From: Arthrobacter methylotrophus
Lineage (GTDB): Bacteria > Actinomycetota > Actinomycetes > Actinomycetales > Micrococcaceae
Assembly (NCBI RefSeq): GCF_039539965.1
Contig: NZ_BAABED010000001.1
Coordinates: forward strand, 1,426,001-1,490,000
Direction: 5' to 3'
Length of the DNA: 64,000 nt
The position numbers and the translations under genes are program-made. Below the pieces are notes generated by a model that was not told the origin of the DNA, did not search any database, and saw only the letters and a list, made by a program, of their open reading frames with translations. Positions 9,036 through 17,560 of the stretch are shown piece by piece (the stretch's first letter is position 1; each line of letters begins with the position of its first letter).

Positions 9036-9632
9036 CTACCCGGGCGGCCCCTGCTGCGCACGGATGACAAAATGCTCAACCCGACGGTCCGGAACCAACC
9101 AGATCAGCGCCACCACCGTGTACGTAGCGACGGCGAGCAGCGGCTGAACGAAGCAGAGGCCAAGCCCGGCAAGGTAGATCAGGGGCGAGGTCTTGCCCTT
9201 CCAGTCCCGGCCAAGCGCCTGAGCCAGCGCACCTTGCCTGCCCTGCTGACGGATCAACGACTGCTGCAGGACGAAGTAGGCAACTGCGGCGCAGAGCAGG
9301 TTGAACCCATAGGCCAACACCGGGACTTGCGCGAAACCGGACTCATCCATCCATCGGGTGCTGAACGGGAAGAGGGACAGCCAAAACAACAAGTGCAGGT
9401 TCGCCCAAAGGATCGCTCCGTTGACCCGATCGGCCAAGTGGATCATGTGGTGGTGGTTGTTCCAGTAGATCCCGACGTAGACGAAGCTGAGCAGGTAGCT
9501 AAGGAAAGTGGGGAGAACACTGAGGAGGCCATTCCAGCTCGGTTCCGGCGGCACGCGCAGCTCAAGCACCATGATGGTGATGACGATCGCGAGGACGCCG
9601 TCGCTGAATGCCTCGAGCCGGTTCTTGTTCAT
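9036..9632 (-). CDS. TMEM175-family (DUF1211) potassium channel subunit
   Basis: This 198-residue membrane protein begins with the family hallmark RLEAFSDGVLAIVITIMVLE (RxxxFSD in the first helix), followed by five more hydrophobic segments, as expected for bacterial TMEM175 (six TM per subunit, tetrameric channel). The IYWNNHHHMIHL stretch after TM3 is also typical. The family conducts potassium, but bacterial physiological roles are poorly known. The ATG has AAGG upstream at suitable spacing. Confidence 0.85.
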   Translation of the reverse strand: MNKNRLEAFSDGVLAIVITIMVLELRVPPEPSWNGLLSVLPTFLSYLLSFVYVGIYWNNHHHMIHLADRVNGAILWANLHLLFWLSLFPFSTRWMDESGFAQVPVLAYGFNLLCAAVAYFVLQQSLIRQQGRQGALAQALGRDWKGKTSPLIYLAGLGLCFVQPLLAVATYTVVALIWLVPDRRVEHFVIRAQQGPPG

Positions 9633-9716
9633 TGGGTTGCCTTCATGAGCACATCATCGTTGGTCCGGCCTAGAGTCGCCAGACGGTACTCCAAGGGCCG
9701 CCGCGCTCCGGATCCG

Positions 9717-9748
9717 AATGACCCTGGCCCGAAATGACCCTGTCCCGA
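9717..9748. repeat. 16-bp tandem duplication
   Basis: AATGACCCTGGCCCGA is followed directly by AATGACCCTGTCCCGA (one mismatch) in the short gap between the TMEM175 start and the alcohol dehydrogenase end. It has no evident function and is probably a small replication-slippage duplication. Confidence 0.7.
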
Positions 9749-9770
9749 AGCGCAGCGGCGAAGCTTCGGC

Positions 9771-10814
9771 TTAGCCCAGCGTGGACACGTCAATGACGAA
9801 GCGGTACCGCACATCGGAGGCGAGCACCCGCTCGTAGGCGCCGTTGATCTTGTCGGCCGGGATGACCTCGATCTCGGCGCCAATCCCATGTTCGGCGCAG
9901 AAATCGAGCATTTCCTGGGTCTCCCGGATGCCCCCGATCGCGGATCCGGCGAAGGACCGCCGTCCCGTGATGAGCGAGAAAACGTTGACCGGGAGTGGTT
10001 CCGCCGGGGCCCCCACGTTCACCAGCGCGCCGTCGAGCGTCAGCAACTGAAGGTAGGAGCTGATGTCGATGGGGGCGCTGACGGTGTTGATGATCAGGTC
10101 AAAGGTTCGCGCGAGCTTTTCGAAAGTGGCCGGCTCGCTCGTAGCGAAGTACTGGTCAGCGCCCAGTCGCAGGCCGTCTTCCATTTTCTTCAGCGATTGG
10201 GACAACACCGTGACGTCGGCGCCCATGGCGTGTGCGAGCTTGACGGCCATGTGGCCCAGCCCGCCGAGTCCGACGACGGCGACCTTCTTGCCCGGGCCGG
10301 CACCCCAATGCCGAAGCGGCGAATAGGTGGTGATGCCTGCGCACAGCAGGGGGGCGGCGGCGTCGAGCTCGATTCCTTGTGGGATGCGCACGACGAAGTC
10401 TTCCGTCACCACGACGTGCGTGGAGTAGCCGCCTTGGGTGATTGTCCCGTCGCGGTCTACGGCGCCGTAGGTCCCGGTCATGCCTTTGAGGCAGTACTGC
10501 TCCTCGCCCTTGCGGCAGTTCTTGCATTCGCGGCAGGAGTTGACCATGCAGCCGACGCCGACCTGATCGCCGATCGCGTGCTTGGTGACTTCGGAGCCGA
10601 TCGCAGTGACAATTCCGGCGATTTCGTGGCCAGGGGCGAGAGGGTAGGACTGCGGTCCCCAATCGCCGCGGACGGTATGGATATCTGAATGGCAAATGCC
10701 TGCGTACTTGATCTCGATCAGCACGTCATGGGCGCCGACGTCGCGGCGCTCAATGGTGGTGGGGACGAGGGGTTCGTTCGCCGACGGGGCGGCGTAAGCG
10801 TTCACGGAAAACAT
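9771..10814 (-). CDS. NAD(P)-dependent zinc alcohol dehydrogenase
   Basis: This 347-residue medium-chain dehydrogenase carries the catalytic zinc site ([13 protein letters not shown] and GHEIAG), four structural-zinc cysteines ([15 protein letters not shown]) and the nucleotide-binding [18 protein letters not shown]. The architecture is that of the cinnamyl-alcohol-dehydrogenase / YahK-like group, which reduces a broad range of aldehydes with NADPH. The frame extends 34 codons upstream, but ATG 10812-10814 ([12 protein letters not shown]) has GGAGAAAC upstream and gives the family length. The physiological substrate is not evident. Confidence 0.9.
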   Translation of the reverse strand: MFSVNAYAAPSANEPLVPTTIERRDVGAHDVLIEIKYAGICHSDIHTVRGDWGPQSYPLAPGHEIAGIVTAIGSEVTKHAIGDQVGVGCMVNSCRECKNCRKGEEQYCLKGMTGTYGAVDRDGTITQGGYSTHVVVTEDFVVRIPQGIELDAAAPLLCAGITTYSPLRHWGAGPGKKVAVVGLGGLGHMAVKLAHAMGADVTVLSQSLKKMEDGLRLGADQYFATSEPATFEKLARTFDLIINTVSAPIDISSYLQLLTLDGALVNVGAPAEPLPVNVFSLITGRRSFAGSAIGGIRETQEMLDFCAEHGIGAEIEVIPADKINGAYERVLASDVRYRFVIDVSTLG

Positions 10815-10934
10815 GTTTCTCCTGTTGGTGGACGGAGGTTTGGTGGTCGCGGTGTCTGACGCGACGCCCCGTTGGGGGCAGCTGGCTCCGGGGTCCAGAG
10901 CGACACTATCCATCAAACAGGAGATTTCCGACGC

Positions 10935-10976
10935 GAGGGAGGCCCTGTTGGTAGGGGTACTGGCAGGGCCTCCCTC
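10935..10976. terminator. 13-bp perfect hairpin between PHP hydrolase and alcohol dehydrogenase
   Basis: GAGGGAGGCCCTG (10935-10947) and its inverted copy (10964-10976) flank a 16-base loop. It lies 9 bases beyond the stop of the minus-strand PHP gene and well upstream of the adh start, so it probably ends PHP transcription. There is no T-tract on the minus strand. Confidence 0.6.
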
Positions 10977-10985
10977 ACGCAGCTG

Positions 10986-12550
10986 CTAGCTGTTACCGAG
11001 GAAGATGGGGTTCGTCAGTGCCGCCATGGGGCCGAGCGGAATGACCGTACCCATCTCCGTGCCGCTGCCGGAGGTGCCGTCGATCTTCGGATGCCGGACC
11101 TCTACACGCACGTACGCCGCGAGCTGCGGGGTGGTAACCCACGTGCTTGTTCCTTGGCCGGACGCGGGAAGCGTGACCTGCTGGGTCTGTCCTTCATCCG
11201 TGATGAAGCGTACGACGCCGTTCGGCACGCCGGCGATCTTCGCCGTCACCGTGACGGGCGTGTCTGCCGCGACGTTGAGCCGGTCTCCCACGGAGGCGCT
11301 CTTGCCGCCGGACGTGACCTGGAAATCCACCGAGATGTCAGCGGACTCGGCGATCCAGTTCCGTCCGTTACGGATGCCGTCCAGCAGGGCATCGCGGGAC
11401 AACGCCGCGGCGTTGACCACGTTGTGTGGGAGTCCGATGACCTGCGGTGCACTGTGGGCGTCGCTGTTACCCATGGCCGGGAGCCAACGGCCACCCGTTC
11501 GCGCGGAGTGGGCCAGCATCGAGTCCCAAGTGTTGACGGAGGACTCGTCGTCCAGGGTCCAGGGGCCCGTCCATACCTCGACCGCGTCGGCGTCGTCATA
11601 TCCGAATTTCCAGCGGCAGGCGACGTAGGGGCAATAGGGGTGGGCCGGGACAACGATTCCACCGGAGGCGCGGATCCGTTGGGCTTCCTTCTCGAATCCC
11701 TTGTCTCGGGCCCGGTAGCGCCAGTCGATCCATTCGCCCGGCTCCAGGCCGAGGGCGAGGTAATGGCCGTTCCGCGTGGTGACTTCCTCGCCCGTGAGGA
11801 TGAGCAGGTCGTTGCCGGCGAGAGGCCCCCACACCCCGTGCGACGCGGGCGTGTTGTGGTCTGTGGAGATCATGAAGTCGAGACGCGCGGCACGTGCGCC
11901 CGCTGCGACCTCCTCGGGGGTGCGCTTTCCGTCCGAGTAGACCGTGTGTAGGTGGGCATCGCCGCGGTACCAGGCCGCGCCGCGGCCCGCGATCTGCTGC
12001 GGCGGGTACTGGGGCGTGAATGGCGTGCCGTCGGGCCCGTACTCAAGGGTGACGTTCACGGTGTAGCCAAGTCCTTGCTCGGCAACCTGATACGGGCCGA
12101 GGACAATGTTCCACGTGCCTTTTCCGATGGAACCCGGCAGGTAGCCCGGCGTCGTATCGCCCCCGACGCTGATACTGAATTCTGTCCGGAAACCGCCTGA
12201 CCAGCCACGGAAGCCCTTGCCCGCGAGGTCGGTGCCTTTTTCATCGAAGATTCCGATGTCGCACGCATTGCCTAGAAACCCGGGGCCACCTGGGGCTTGC
12301 TGTAGGTGTAGGAAACGCTGATCTTGTTGACACCTGCCGGCACGTCGACCGGCAAATACACGAAGTCCGCGGCTCCGGGCTCAAGGTGGCCGGTAATCGT
12401 TTTGGTCTTGCTGGTTCCGGTCGCGGCTGCCGCGAAAGACACCGGCGCGAGGGTCAAAGCGGCGCCGGTCAATGCAGCGGCCAGAAAGCCGCGCCGGGAA
12501 GGGGAGAAAAAGACATTGTCGCCCGCATGGGCTTTGCATGGTGAAGTCAC
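10986..12550 (-). pseudogene. Tat-exported CehA/McbA-type PHP metallohydrolase, frameshifted
   Basis: The gene is split into two frames. The first 92 codons start at GTG 12548-12550 and encode a twin-arginine signal (SRRGFLAAALTGAALTLAP) and the start of a beta-sandwich, ending at TAG near 12272. The rest continues in the -1 frame (GNACDIGIFDEKG...) without a break to 10986. It contains the PHP metal site (DAHLHTVYSDG, STDHN, PAHPYCPY, GNSDAH) and a C-terminal beta domain. Relatives are exported phosphoesterase-like enzymes of the CehA/McbA group. Either one base is missing in the CCCCGGG run or a -1 ribosomal frameshift occurs at GGGTTTC. Apart from this break the sequence looks intact. Confidence 0.85.
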
Positions 12551-12682
12551 CCGCTCGATGATGCCGACGGTTACTGAACAGTAGGCAAAGCGAGTGAGAA
12601 CGCCTCATGAAACCATGTCAGAAGCAAACCGTGTCCGACTAGTGGACCCGCTCAGCTTTGGCCCCTGCCGTAAGATCCATTT

Positions 12683-13516
12683 TCATCCCGCAGCCATCGG
12701 TCGTCTGGTGACAGTCGCCCTCGGCGCTTCGGCGGCCTTTGCAGCGGCGGATTCGCGGGAAAGGAATGCTCCGAGCTCACCGATGGTGCTCATCAGGGGC
12801 GCAGGGAAGACCACCGTGGTGTTCTTGTCCACGCCGATCTCCACCAAGGACTGCAGATTGCGCAGTTGCAGGGCCAAAGGGTGGGCCATCATGGTGTCGG
12901 AGGCCATACCAAGTGCTGCGGCGGCAAGGGACTCGCCTTCGGCGGCAATGATCTTGGCGCGCTTCTCACGCTCTGCCTCGGCTTGGCGGGCCATCGCGCG
13001 CTTCATGCTGTCCGGCAGTTGGATGTCCTTTAGTTCCACGAGGGTCACTTCGACGCCCCATTCCAATGTCAGTCCATCCAGAATCTGACGGATGTTGGCA
13101 TTGATGACATCCGTTTCTGCGAGTGTCTCGTCGAGCGTGTGCTGCCCCACCACCTTGCGCAGCGTCGTTTGGGCGATTTGGTCAATCGCGGAGTAGACGT
13201 TTTCGATGGCGAGCACGGACTTGATCGCGTCCACCACCCGGAAATAGGCGACGGCGGAAATGTCCAGGCTGACGTTGTCCCGTGTGATGATCCCTTGGGA
13301 TTGGATGGGCATGGTCACGATCCGCAGGGAGACTTTCCGCAGCCGGTCGACGAACGGGATGATGATCACGAGTCCCGGGGTCCTGAGGCCCTGGACCCTT
13401 CCGAGCCTCAACAGGACACCACGCTCGTACTGCGTGACAATGTGGACAGCCATCGAAAACCAGATGACCAGCAGGACAATCAAGACAATCAACCAGGTGA
13501 TGGAGTTCGCTGTCAT
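12683..13516 (-). CDS. Slipin / SPFH (band 7) domain membrane protein
   Basis: The 277-residue protein has one N-terminal membrane helix (ITWLIVLIVLLVIWFSMAVHI). The SPFH domain follows from about residue 28 (QYERGVLLRLGRVQGLRTPGLVIIIPFVDRLRKV), then a helical segment (MARQAEAEREKRAKIIAAEGE) typical of slipin/stomatin oligomers. Such proteins form membrane scaffolds, often near a NfeD partner; none is adjacent here. The start has AGGTGAGCGGCC upstream. Exact role unknown. Confidence 0.88.
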   Translation of the reverse strand: MTANSITWLIVLIVLLVIWFSMAVHIVTQYERGVLLRLGRVQGLRTPGLVIIIPFVDRLRKVSLRIVTMPIQSQGIITRDNVSLDISAVAYFRVVDAIKSVLAIENVYSAIDQIAQTTLRKVVGQHTLDETLAETDVINANIRQILDGLTLEWGVEVTLVELKDIQLPDSMKRAMARQAEAEREKRAKIIAAEGESLAAAALGMASDTMMAHPLALQLRNLQSLVEIGVDKNTTVVFPAPLMSTIGELGAFLSRESAAAKAAEAPRATVTRRPMAAG

Positions 13517-13616
13517 GGCCGCTCACCTGCTTCGCTGCTAGGTGCTGATACGTTCATGGCGGGGATCCTTCGGGGGTTGCAGTGTTGCTGAAGCGGGAGC
13601 CCTGATCCCGCGCGAT

Positions 13617-13652
13617 GTGAAAGGAGCGCCCCAAGCGGGACGTTCCTTTCAC
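13617..13652. terminator. Hairpin after the 61-aa gene
   Basis: GTGAAAGGA (13617-13625) pairs with TCCTTTCAC (13644-13652) around an 18-base loop. It is 10 bases past the stop of the minus-strand small gene. The neighbouring GCGGGA...TCCCGC (13593-13611) forms a second short stem. Both suit termination before the slipin gene. Confidence 0.55.
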
Positions 13653-13661
13653 CCTTGTGGA

Positions 13662-13847
13662 CTAGACCCTTTCGCGGGTCCGGTCGATCACCGGTTCCGG
13701 ATCGTTCGTGAACTCACGATGGCGGCGTGGGAATTCCCAGAACTTGAAGTCCTTGGCGTCCACCTTGGGCTCAGGGCGTTCCTCGGGTTCCCGTGAGGCA
13801 TCTTTCCTGATGTCCCGCTGGAAATCCTTGCTGTACCCGTAGCACAT
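13662..13847 (-). CDS. Small charged protein, 61 aa
   Basis: The product (MCYGYSKDFQRDIRKDA...) is short, hydrophilic and rich in R, E, D and P, and has no membrane segment. I cannot name a family. It resembles short MCYGY/MCWGY-type proteins I associate with Arthrobacter relatives. A full AAGGAGGT Shine-Dalgarno lies five bases before ATG 13845-13847. That decides the start over the overlapping GTG one codon earlier and argues that the gene is strongly translated. A hairpin follows the stop. Confidence 0.65.
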   Translation of the reverse strand: MCYGYSKDFQRDIRKDASREPEERPEPKVDAKDFKFWEFPRRHREFTNDPEPVIDRTRERV

Positions 13848-13896
13848 CACTGACCTCCTTCTAGCGACTGCCCTTTAATCGTCCTCCCGATCGGGC

Positions 13897-16620
13897 ATGC
13901 CGTCCACTTTCACGGCCTGTTCCGCATGTATGCACAATGGAGGGGTGAATTCCCCAACCGTCGCCCGGGACTCCGCGCCTACTTGCCGCCTTTTCGACCT
14001 GGAATCCATCGGGGCCGGGCTGGTCTTCGCAGACTCCTTGGGGGAACTCGCCCAGGCGTTGGCTGCAAGCGGATCCGTGGGAACCGCCGTCGTTCAGGCA
14101 CCTCCGGGGACGGGAAAGACAACGCTTGTCCCGCCGCTGCTCGCGAACATCGCCGCCAGCGTGGCGAGCGGGGACGAAGGTCCCCGCATCGTGGTGACCC
14201 AACCACGCCGGGTCGCTGCCCGTTCCGCCGCACGGCGCCTCGCCGCCCTTGACGGCAGCCGCCTCGGTGACCGCGTCGGGTATACGGTGCGGGGAGAAAG
14301 CAAGACGAGCCCTGGAACCCTCATCGAGTTCGTCACTCCGGGGATCCTCTTGCGTCGCCTGCTCGCGGATCCGGGCCTTGAAGCGACAAGCGCCGTGATC
14401 CTTGATGAGGTCCACGAACGCGGCCTGGAGACAGACCTGCTGCTCGGAATGCTCATCGAGGTCCGTGAGCTGCGGGACGACCTCACCCTCGTGGCGATGT
14501 CGGCAACCCTTGACGCGCCACGGTTCGCTTCCCTGATCGGAAAGCACGACGGCGGCGGGCCGGCACCCGTCGTCGACTGTCCATCCGCGCTCCACCCCCT
14601 GACCGTCGACTGGGCGCCCGCGGCAGGTCCGCGGATGGACGGACGCGGCGTGACGCGCGCCTTCCTGGACCATGTGGCGGACACGGCCGCGGCGTCGTAC
14701 ACGGACACACTCGCAGCTGATCCGGACATCGACGCCCTGGTGTTCGTCCCGGGTGCGTGGGAGGTCTCCTACGTCGCTTCCCGGCTCCGTGCCCGCCGGG
14801 CTTCGAGGGTACCGGACGCGGAAGTATTGGAGCTTCACGGACAGGCAAGCCCGGCGGAACAAGACCGGGCTGTTTCCGGCCGGAATCCCGGCGACCCTCC
14901 CCGCATCATCGTCTCGACTGCGCTCGCCGAATCATCCCTGACAGTTCCGGGAGTGCGTTTGGTTATCGACTCGGGTCTGTCCCGGGAATTACGGCGTGAT
15001 TCCAACCGCGGCATGTCCGGCCTGGTCACGGTCTCCTGCTCCCGCGCGTCCGCCGAACAGCGAGCCGGACGCGCGGCACGCCAAGGCCCCGGGCGCGTGG
15101 TCCGGTGCTACGAACAAAAGGCCTTCGCTGCCGCGCCAGCCCACCCCACACCGGAAATTGCGTCCGCGGACCTCACAGGCGCCGCGCTGGTCCTGGCCTG
15201 TTGGGGATCACCCGGTGGCAGGGGACTGGCACTTCCGGACGCCCCGCCGCAAGCCGCGATGGATGAGGCGATCGAAGTGCTCCGGGAACTCGGAGCGATT
15301 TCGCCGGACGGTCTTGCCACCGAGCTGGGAAAGACCCTGGCCAGGATTCCCGCTGACCCGCGCCTGGCCCGCGCCTTACTGGATGGCGCCGCCACGGTCG
15401 GTCATCGTACGGCTGCGGAAGCGGTCGCCCTCGTGGCAGGTGACCAGCGTGCTCCCGGAGCCGATTTGACGCGCCTCCTGGCCACGCTCCGGACCAGCAA
15501 GGATCCCGCGGCCAGGCGGTGGGCGGAGGATGTCCGACGGTTGGAGGCGATCGCGCGGCAGGAGACGTCCGCCGTCGCACCTTCCCCGCCCACGCCGGCA
15601 AGCTCGTCATCCCCGGCGAGCGCCGCTGAAGCCTTGGGGTTCGTCGTCGCGCTCGCGTTTCCGGACCGCGTGGCGCGCCGCGTTCCGGGGACGGGGCCTG
15701 AGCGCTACCTGCTGAGTTCCGGCACGCGGGCCGGCCTGCCATCCGGCAGTCCCCTCGCCCGGCACGAATGGCTCGCGGTGGCCGAAGTATCCCGCGCGGG
15801 CGGTCGGGATGCCGCAGGGACCGGTGCCGTCATCCGTTCGGCCGCGCCGGTGGCTGCGGACACCGCGGAGGCTGCCGCCAGCCATCTCCTCCTCGATACC
15901 GTGGAAGCAGAATTCACGCAGGGCAGGGTGACTGCCCGGCGCGAACGGCGACTGGGGGCGATCGTACTTTCGTCCACACCGGTGAGGCCCTCCCAAGACG
16001 AAGGACGCGCCGCCGTGGCGCGCGCCTTGGCAAAGGAGGGCTTGGGCACCATCGGGTGGTCGACGGCCGCGGATTCCTTGCGTCGGCGCCTAGCCTTGCT
16101 GCACCGCGAACTGGGTGCTCCTTGGCCGGACGTCTCCGAGCCGGCGCTGCTGGCCCGGCTGGACACCTGGCTGGCACCCGAGCTTGAAGCGCTCGCCGGA
16201 GGAGCGGGGACGAACGGGATCCACTTGACCGAACCGCTGCAACGGCTGCTGCCGTGGCCGGAGGCGGCACGTCTTGGCGAACTGGCGCCGGAATGGCTTG
16301 AGGTGCCGAGCGGTTCGCGGGTGCGAATCGACTATCCGGACGTGGCGGACGACGGCGGGCGGCCGGTAGTGGCGGTCAAGCTGCAGGAATGCTTCGGCTG
16401 GGCTGAGTCGCCCCGCGTTGCGGGCGGCCGGGTGCCTGTGCTGTTCCACCTGCTTTCCCCGGCCAGGCGACCGCTCGCCGTGACAGACGACCTGGCTTCC
16501 TTCTGGTCCGGCCCCTATGCGCAGGTACGGGCGGAAATGCGGGGCCGCTATCCGAAGCACCCCTGGCCAGAAGACCCCTGGACTGCGCCCGCCACGGCCA
16601 AGACCAAACGGAAGATGTGA
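13897..16620 (+). CDS. hrpB: ATP-dependent DExH helicase HrpB
   Basis: This protein of about 890-907 residues is a DEAH/RHA-type helicase acting on RNA, with the HrpB C-terminal region. Visible motifs are Walker A (APPGTGKTT), motif II DEVH (ILDEVHERGLETD), motif III SAT (MSATLDAPRF), and motif VI QRAGRAARQGPGR. The C-terminal HrpB-specific domain runs to SPARRPLAVTDDLASFW and KHPWPEDPW, family hallmarks. The start is uncertain. ATG 13897 opens the frame, but GTG 13945 directly after GGAGGG, with CACAAT six bases before it, may be the real (leaderless) start. HrpB's cellular role is not well defined. Confidence 0.9.
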   Translation: MPSTFTACSACMHNGGVNSPTVARDSAPTCRLFDLESIGAGLVFADSLGELAQALAASGSVGTAVVQAPPGTGKTTLVPPLLANIAASVASGDEGPRIVVTQPRRVAARSAARRLAALDGSRLGDRVGYTVRGESKTSPGTLIEFVTPGILLRRLLADPGLEATSAVILDEVHERGLETDLLLGMLIEVRELRDDLTLVAMSATLDAPRFASLIGKHDGGGPAPVVDCPSALHPLTVDWAPAAGPRMDGRGVTRAFLDHVADTAAASYTDTLAADPDIDALVFVPGAWEVSYVASRLRARRASRVPDAEVLELHGQASPAEQDRAVSGRNPGDPPRIIVSTALAESSLTVPGVRLVIDSGLSRELRRDSNRGMSGLVTVSCSRASAEQRAGRAARQGPGRVVRCYEQKAFAAAPAHPTPEIASADLTGAALVLACWGSPGGRGLALPDAPPQAAMDEAIEVLRELGAISPDGLATELGKTLARIPADPRLARALLDGAATVGHRTAAEAVALVAGDQRAPGADLTRLLATLRTSKDPAARRWAEDVRRLEAIARQETSAVAPSPPTPASSSSPASAAEALGFVVALAFPDRVARRVPGTGPERYLLSSGTRAGLPSGSPLARHEWLAVAEVSRAGGRDAAGTGAVIRSAAPVAADTAEAAASHLLLDTVEAEFTQGRVTARRERRLGAIVLSSTPVRPSQDEGRAAVARALAKEGLGTIGWSTAADSLRRRLALLHRELGAPWPDVSEPALLARLDTWLAPELEALAGGAGTNGIHLTEPLQRLLPWPEAARLGELAPEWLEVPSGSRVRIDYPDVADDGGRPVVAVKLQECFGWAESPRVAGGRVPVLFHLLSPARRPLAVTDDLASFWSGPYAQVRAEMRGRYPKHPWPEDPWTAPATAKTKRKM

Positions 16621-16672
16621 GGCAGCAGGCGGCGGTTCCAGCGGTCTGAAAGGCATTCACAGGCTTCTTCTC

Positions 16673-16678
16673 TAGGAT
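16673..16678 (+). promoter_or_regulatory. Putative -10 hexamer (TAGGAT) of the M50-like gene
   Basis: TAGGAT ends exactly six bases before GTG 16685, matching the leaderless pattern repeated in this window. AGGA within it could instead act as a weak SD. Confidence 0.4.
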
Positions 16679-16684
16679 GCCACG

Positions 16685-17440
16685 GTGATGAACATGGAAT
16701 TGCGTCCTGCTGACCTGGTCAACGATTGGTGGCAAGCCGTGCTGCGGGGATTCACCACGGCAGAGGTCCCGAGCATTTCGACGCCTGTTGTCTTGGGGAT
16801 ACTCGCTGCGGCCGTGGTACTGAGTATCCCGCGGGTCACATGGCGCTGGTTTGGCCTCTATGTGACCTTCGTGCATGAACTGGGGCATGCGTTCGCCGCC
16901 CTCATGACGGGGCGGGTTGTTCACGGGCTCCGGATTGGACTCGACCACTCCGGGCAGCTCCAGAGCAGCGGGCGCGGCAAGTTCGGCGCCGCCTGGTCCG
17001 GGTTCTGGGGCTATCCCTGCCCCGCGGTGGTGGGCGTTGCCCTCATCTGCTCGGTGTCAGCGGGACGATCGGGCGCGGCCATGTCCATCGGCGCGTTGGT
17101 CCTGCTGCTCGCGCTGATCTTTCTCCGGAATTTCACCGGTATCTTCGTCGCGCTCTGCAGCGCGGCGATCGCCCAGTTGCTCGTCATGTTCGCCAGTGCC
17201 TCCACGGTGAGCCACGTGGTGCTGGGGCTCGGCATCGCCCTGGAGGTAGGCGCGATTCGGGATTGGTTCAAGGTCGCATCAGTCCACACCCGGCGTCGGG
17301 ACCGGCTCGCGTCCTCGGATGCCTACATTCTGGCCCGTTCCACCGGCGTGCCGTCGTTGCTGTGGCTCGTGGCTTTCGCAGTGGTCATCGGAGCAAGCGC
17401 GGCCTTGTCAGCTCGTGTGGTGTGGGGCATGCTCGCCTAG
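16685..17440 (+). CDS. M50-like membrane metallopeptidase
   Basis: The 251-residue protein has several membrane segments, with the zinc-binding HELGH motif in an early one (VTFVHELGHAFAALMTG, residues about 61-77). This is the actinobacterial M50B-like family of integral membrane zinc peptidases. No PDZ domain is visible, so it is smaller than RseP-type site-2 proteases. The substrate is unknown. A GTG or the next-codon ATG could start it; GTG 16685 has TAGGAT at six-base spacing. It sits between hrpB and the EF-G2 gene on the same strand. Confidence 0.8.
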   Translation: MMNMELRPADLVNDWWQAVLRGFTTAEVPSISTPVVLGILAAAVVLSIPRVTWRWFGLYVTFVHELGHAFAALMTGRVVHGLRIGLDHSGQLQSSGRGKFGAAWSGFWGYPCPAVVGVALICSVSAGRSGAAMSIGALVLLLALIFLRNFTGIFVALCSAAIAQLLVMFASASTVSHVVLGLGIALEVGAIRDWFKVASVHTRRRDRLASSDAYILARSTGVPSLLWLVAFAVVIGASAALSARVVWGMLA

Positions 17441-17560
17441 CGGCCGGCACCGGGGTTTCGGCACAGTCTGCCTGCCTTGCTCTTGCCGTGCGCCGGTGGA
17501 GGGTGTGGAATCGGTTAGCAAGGGACGCGGGGGACTCGGCTGCTATTCCAGGAGGTGCTC

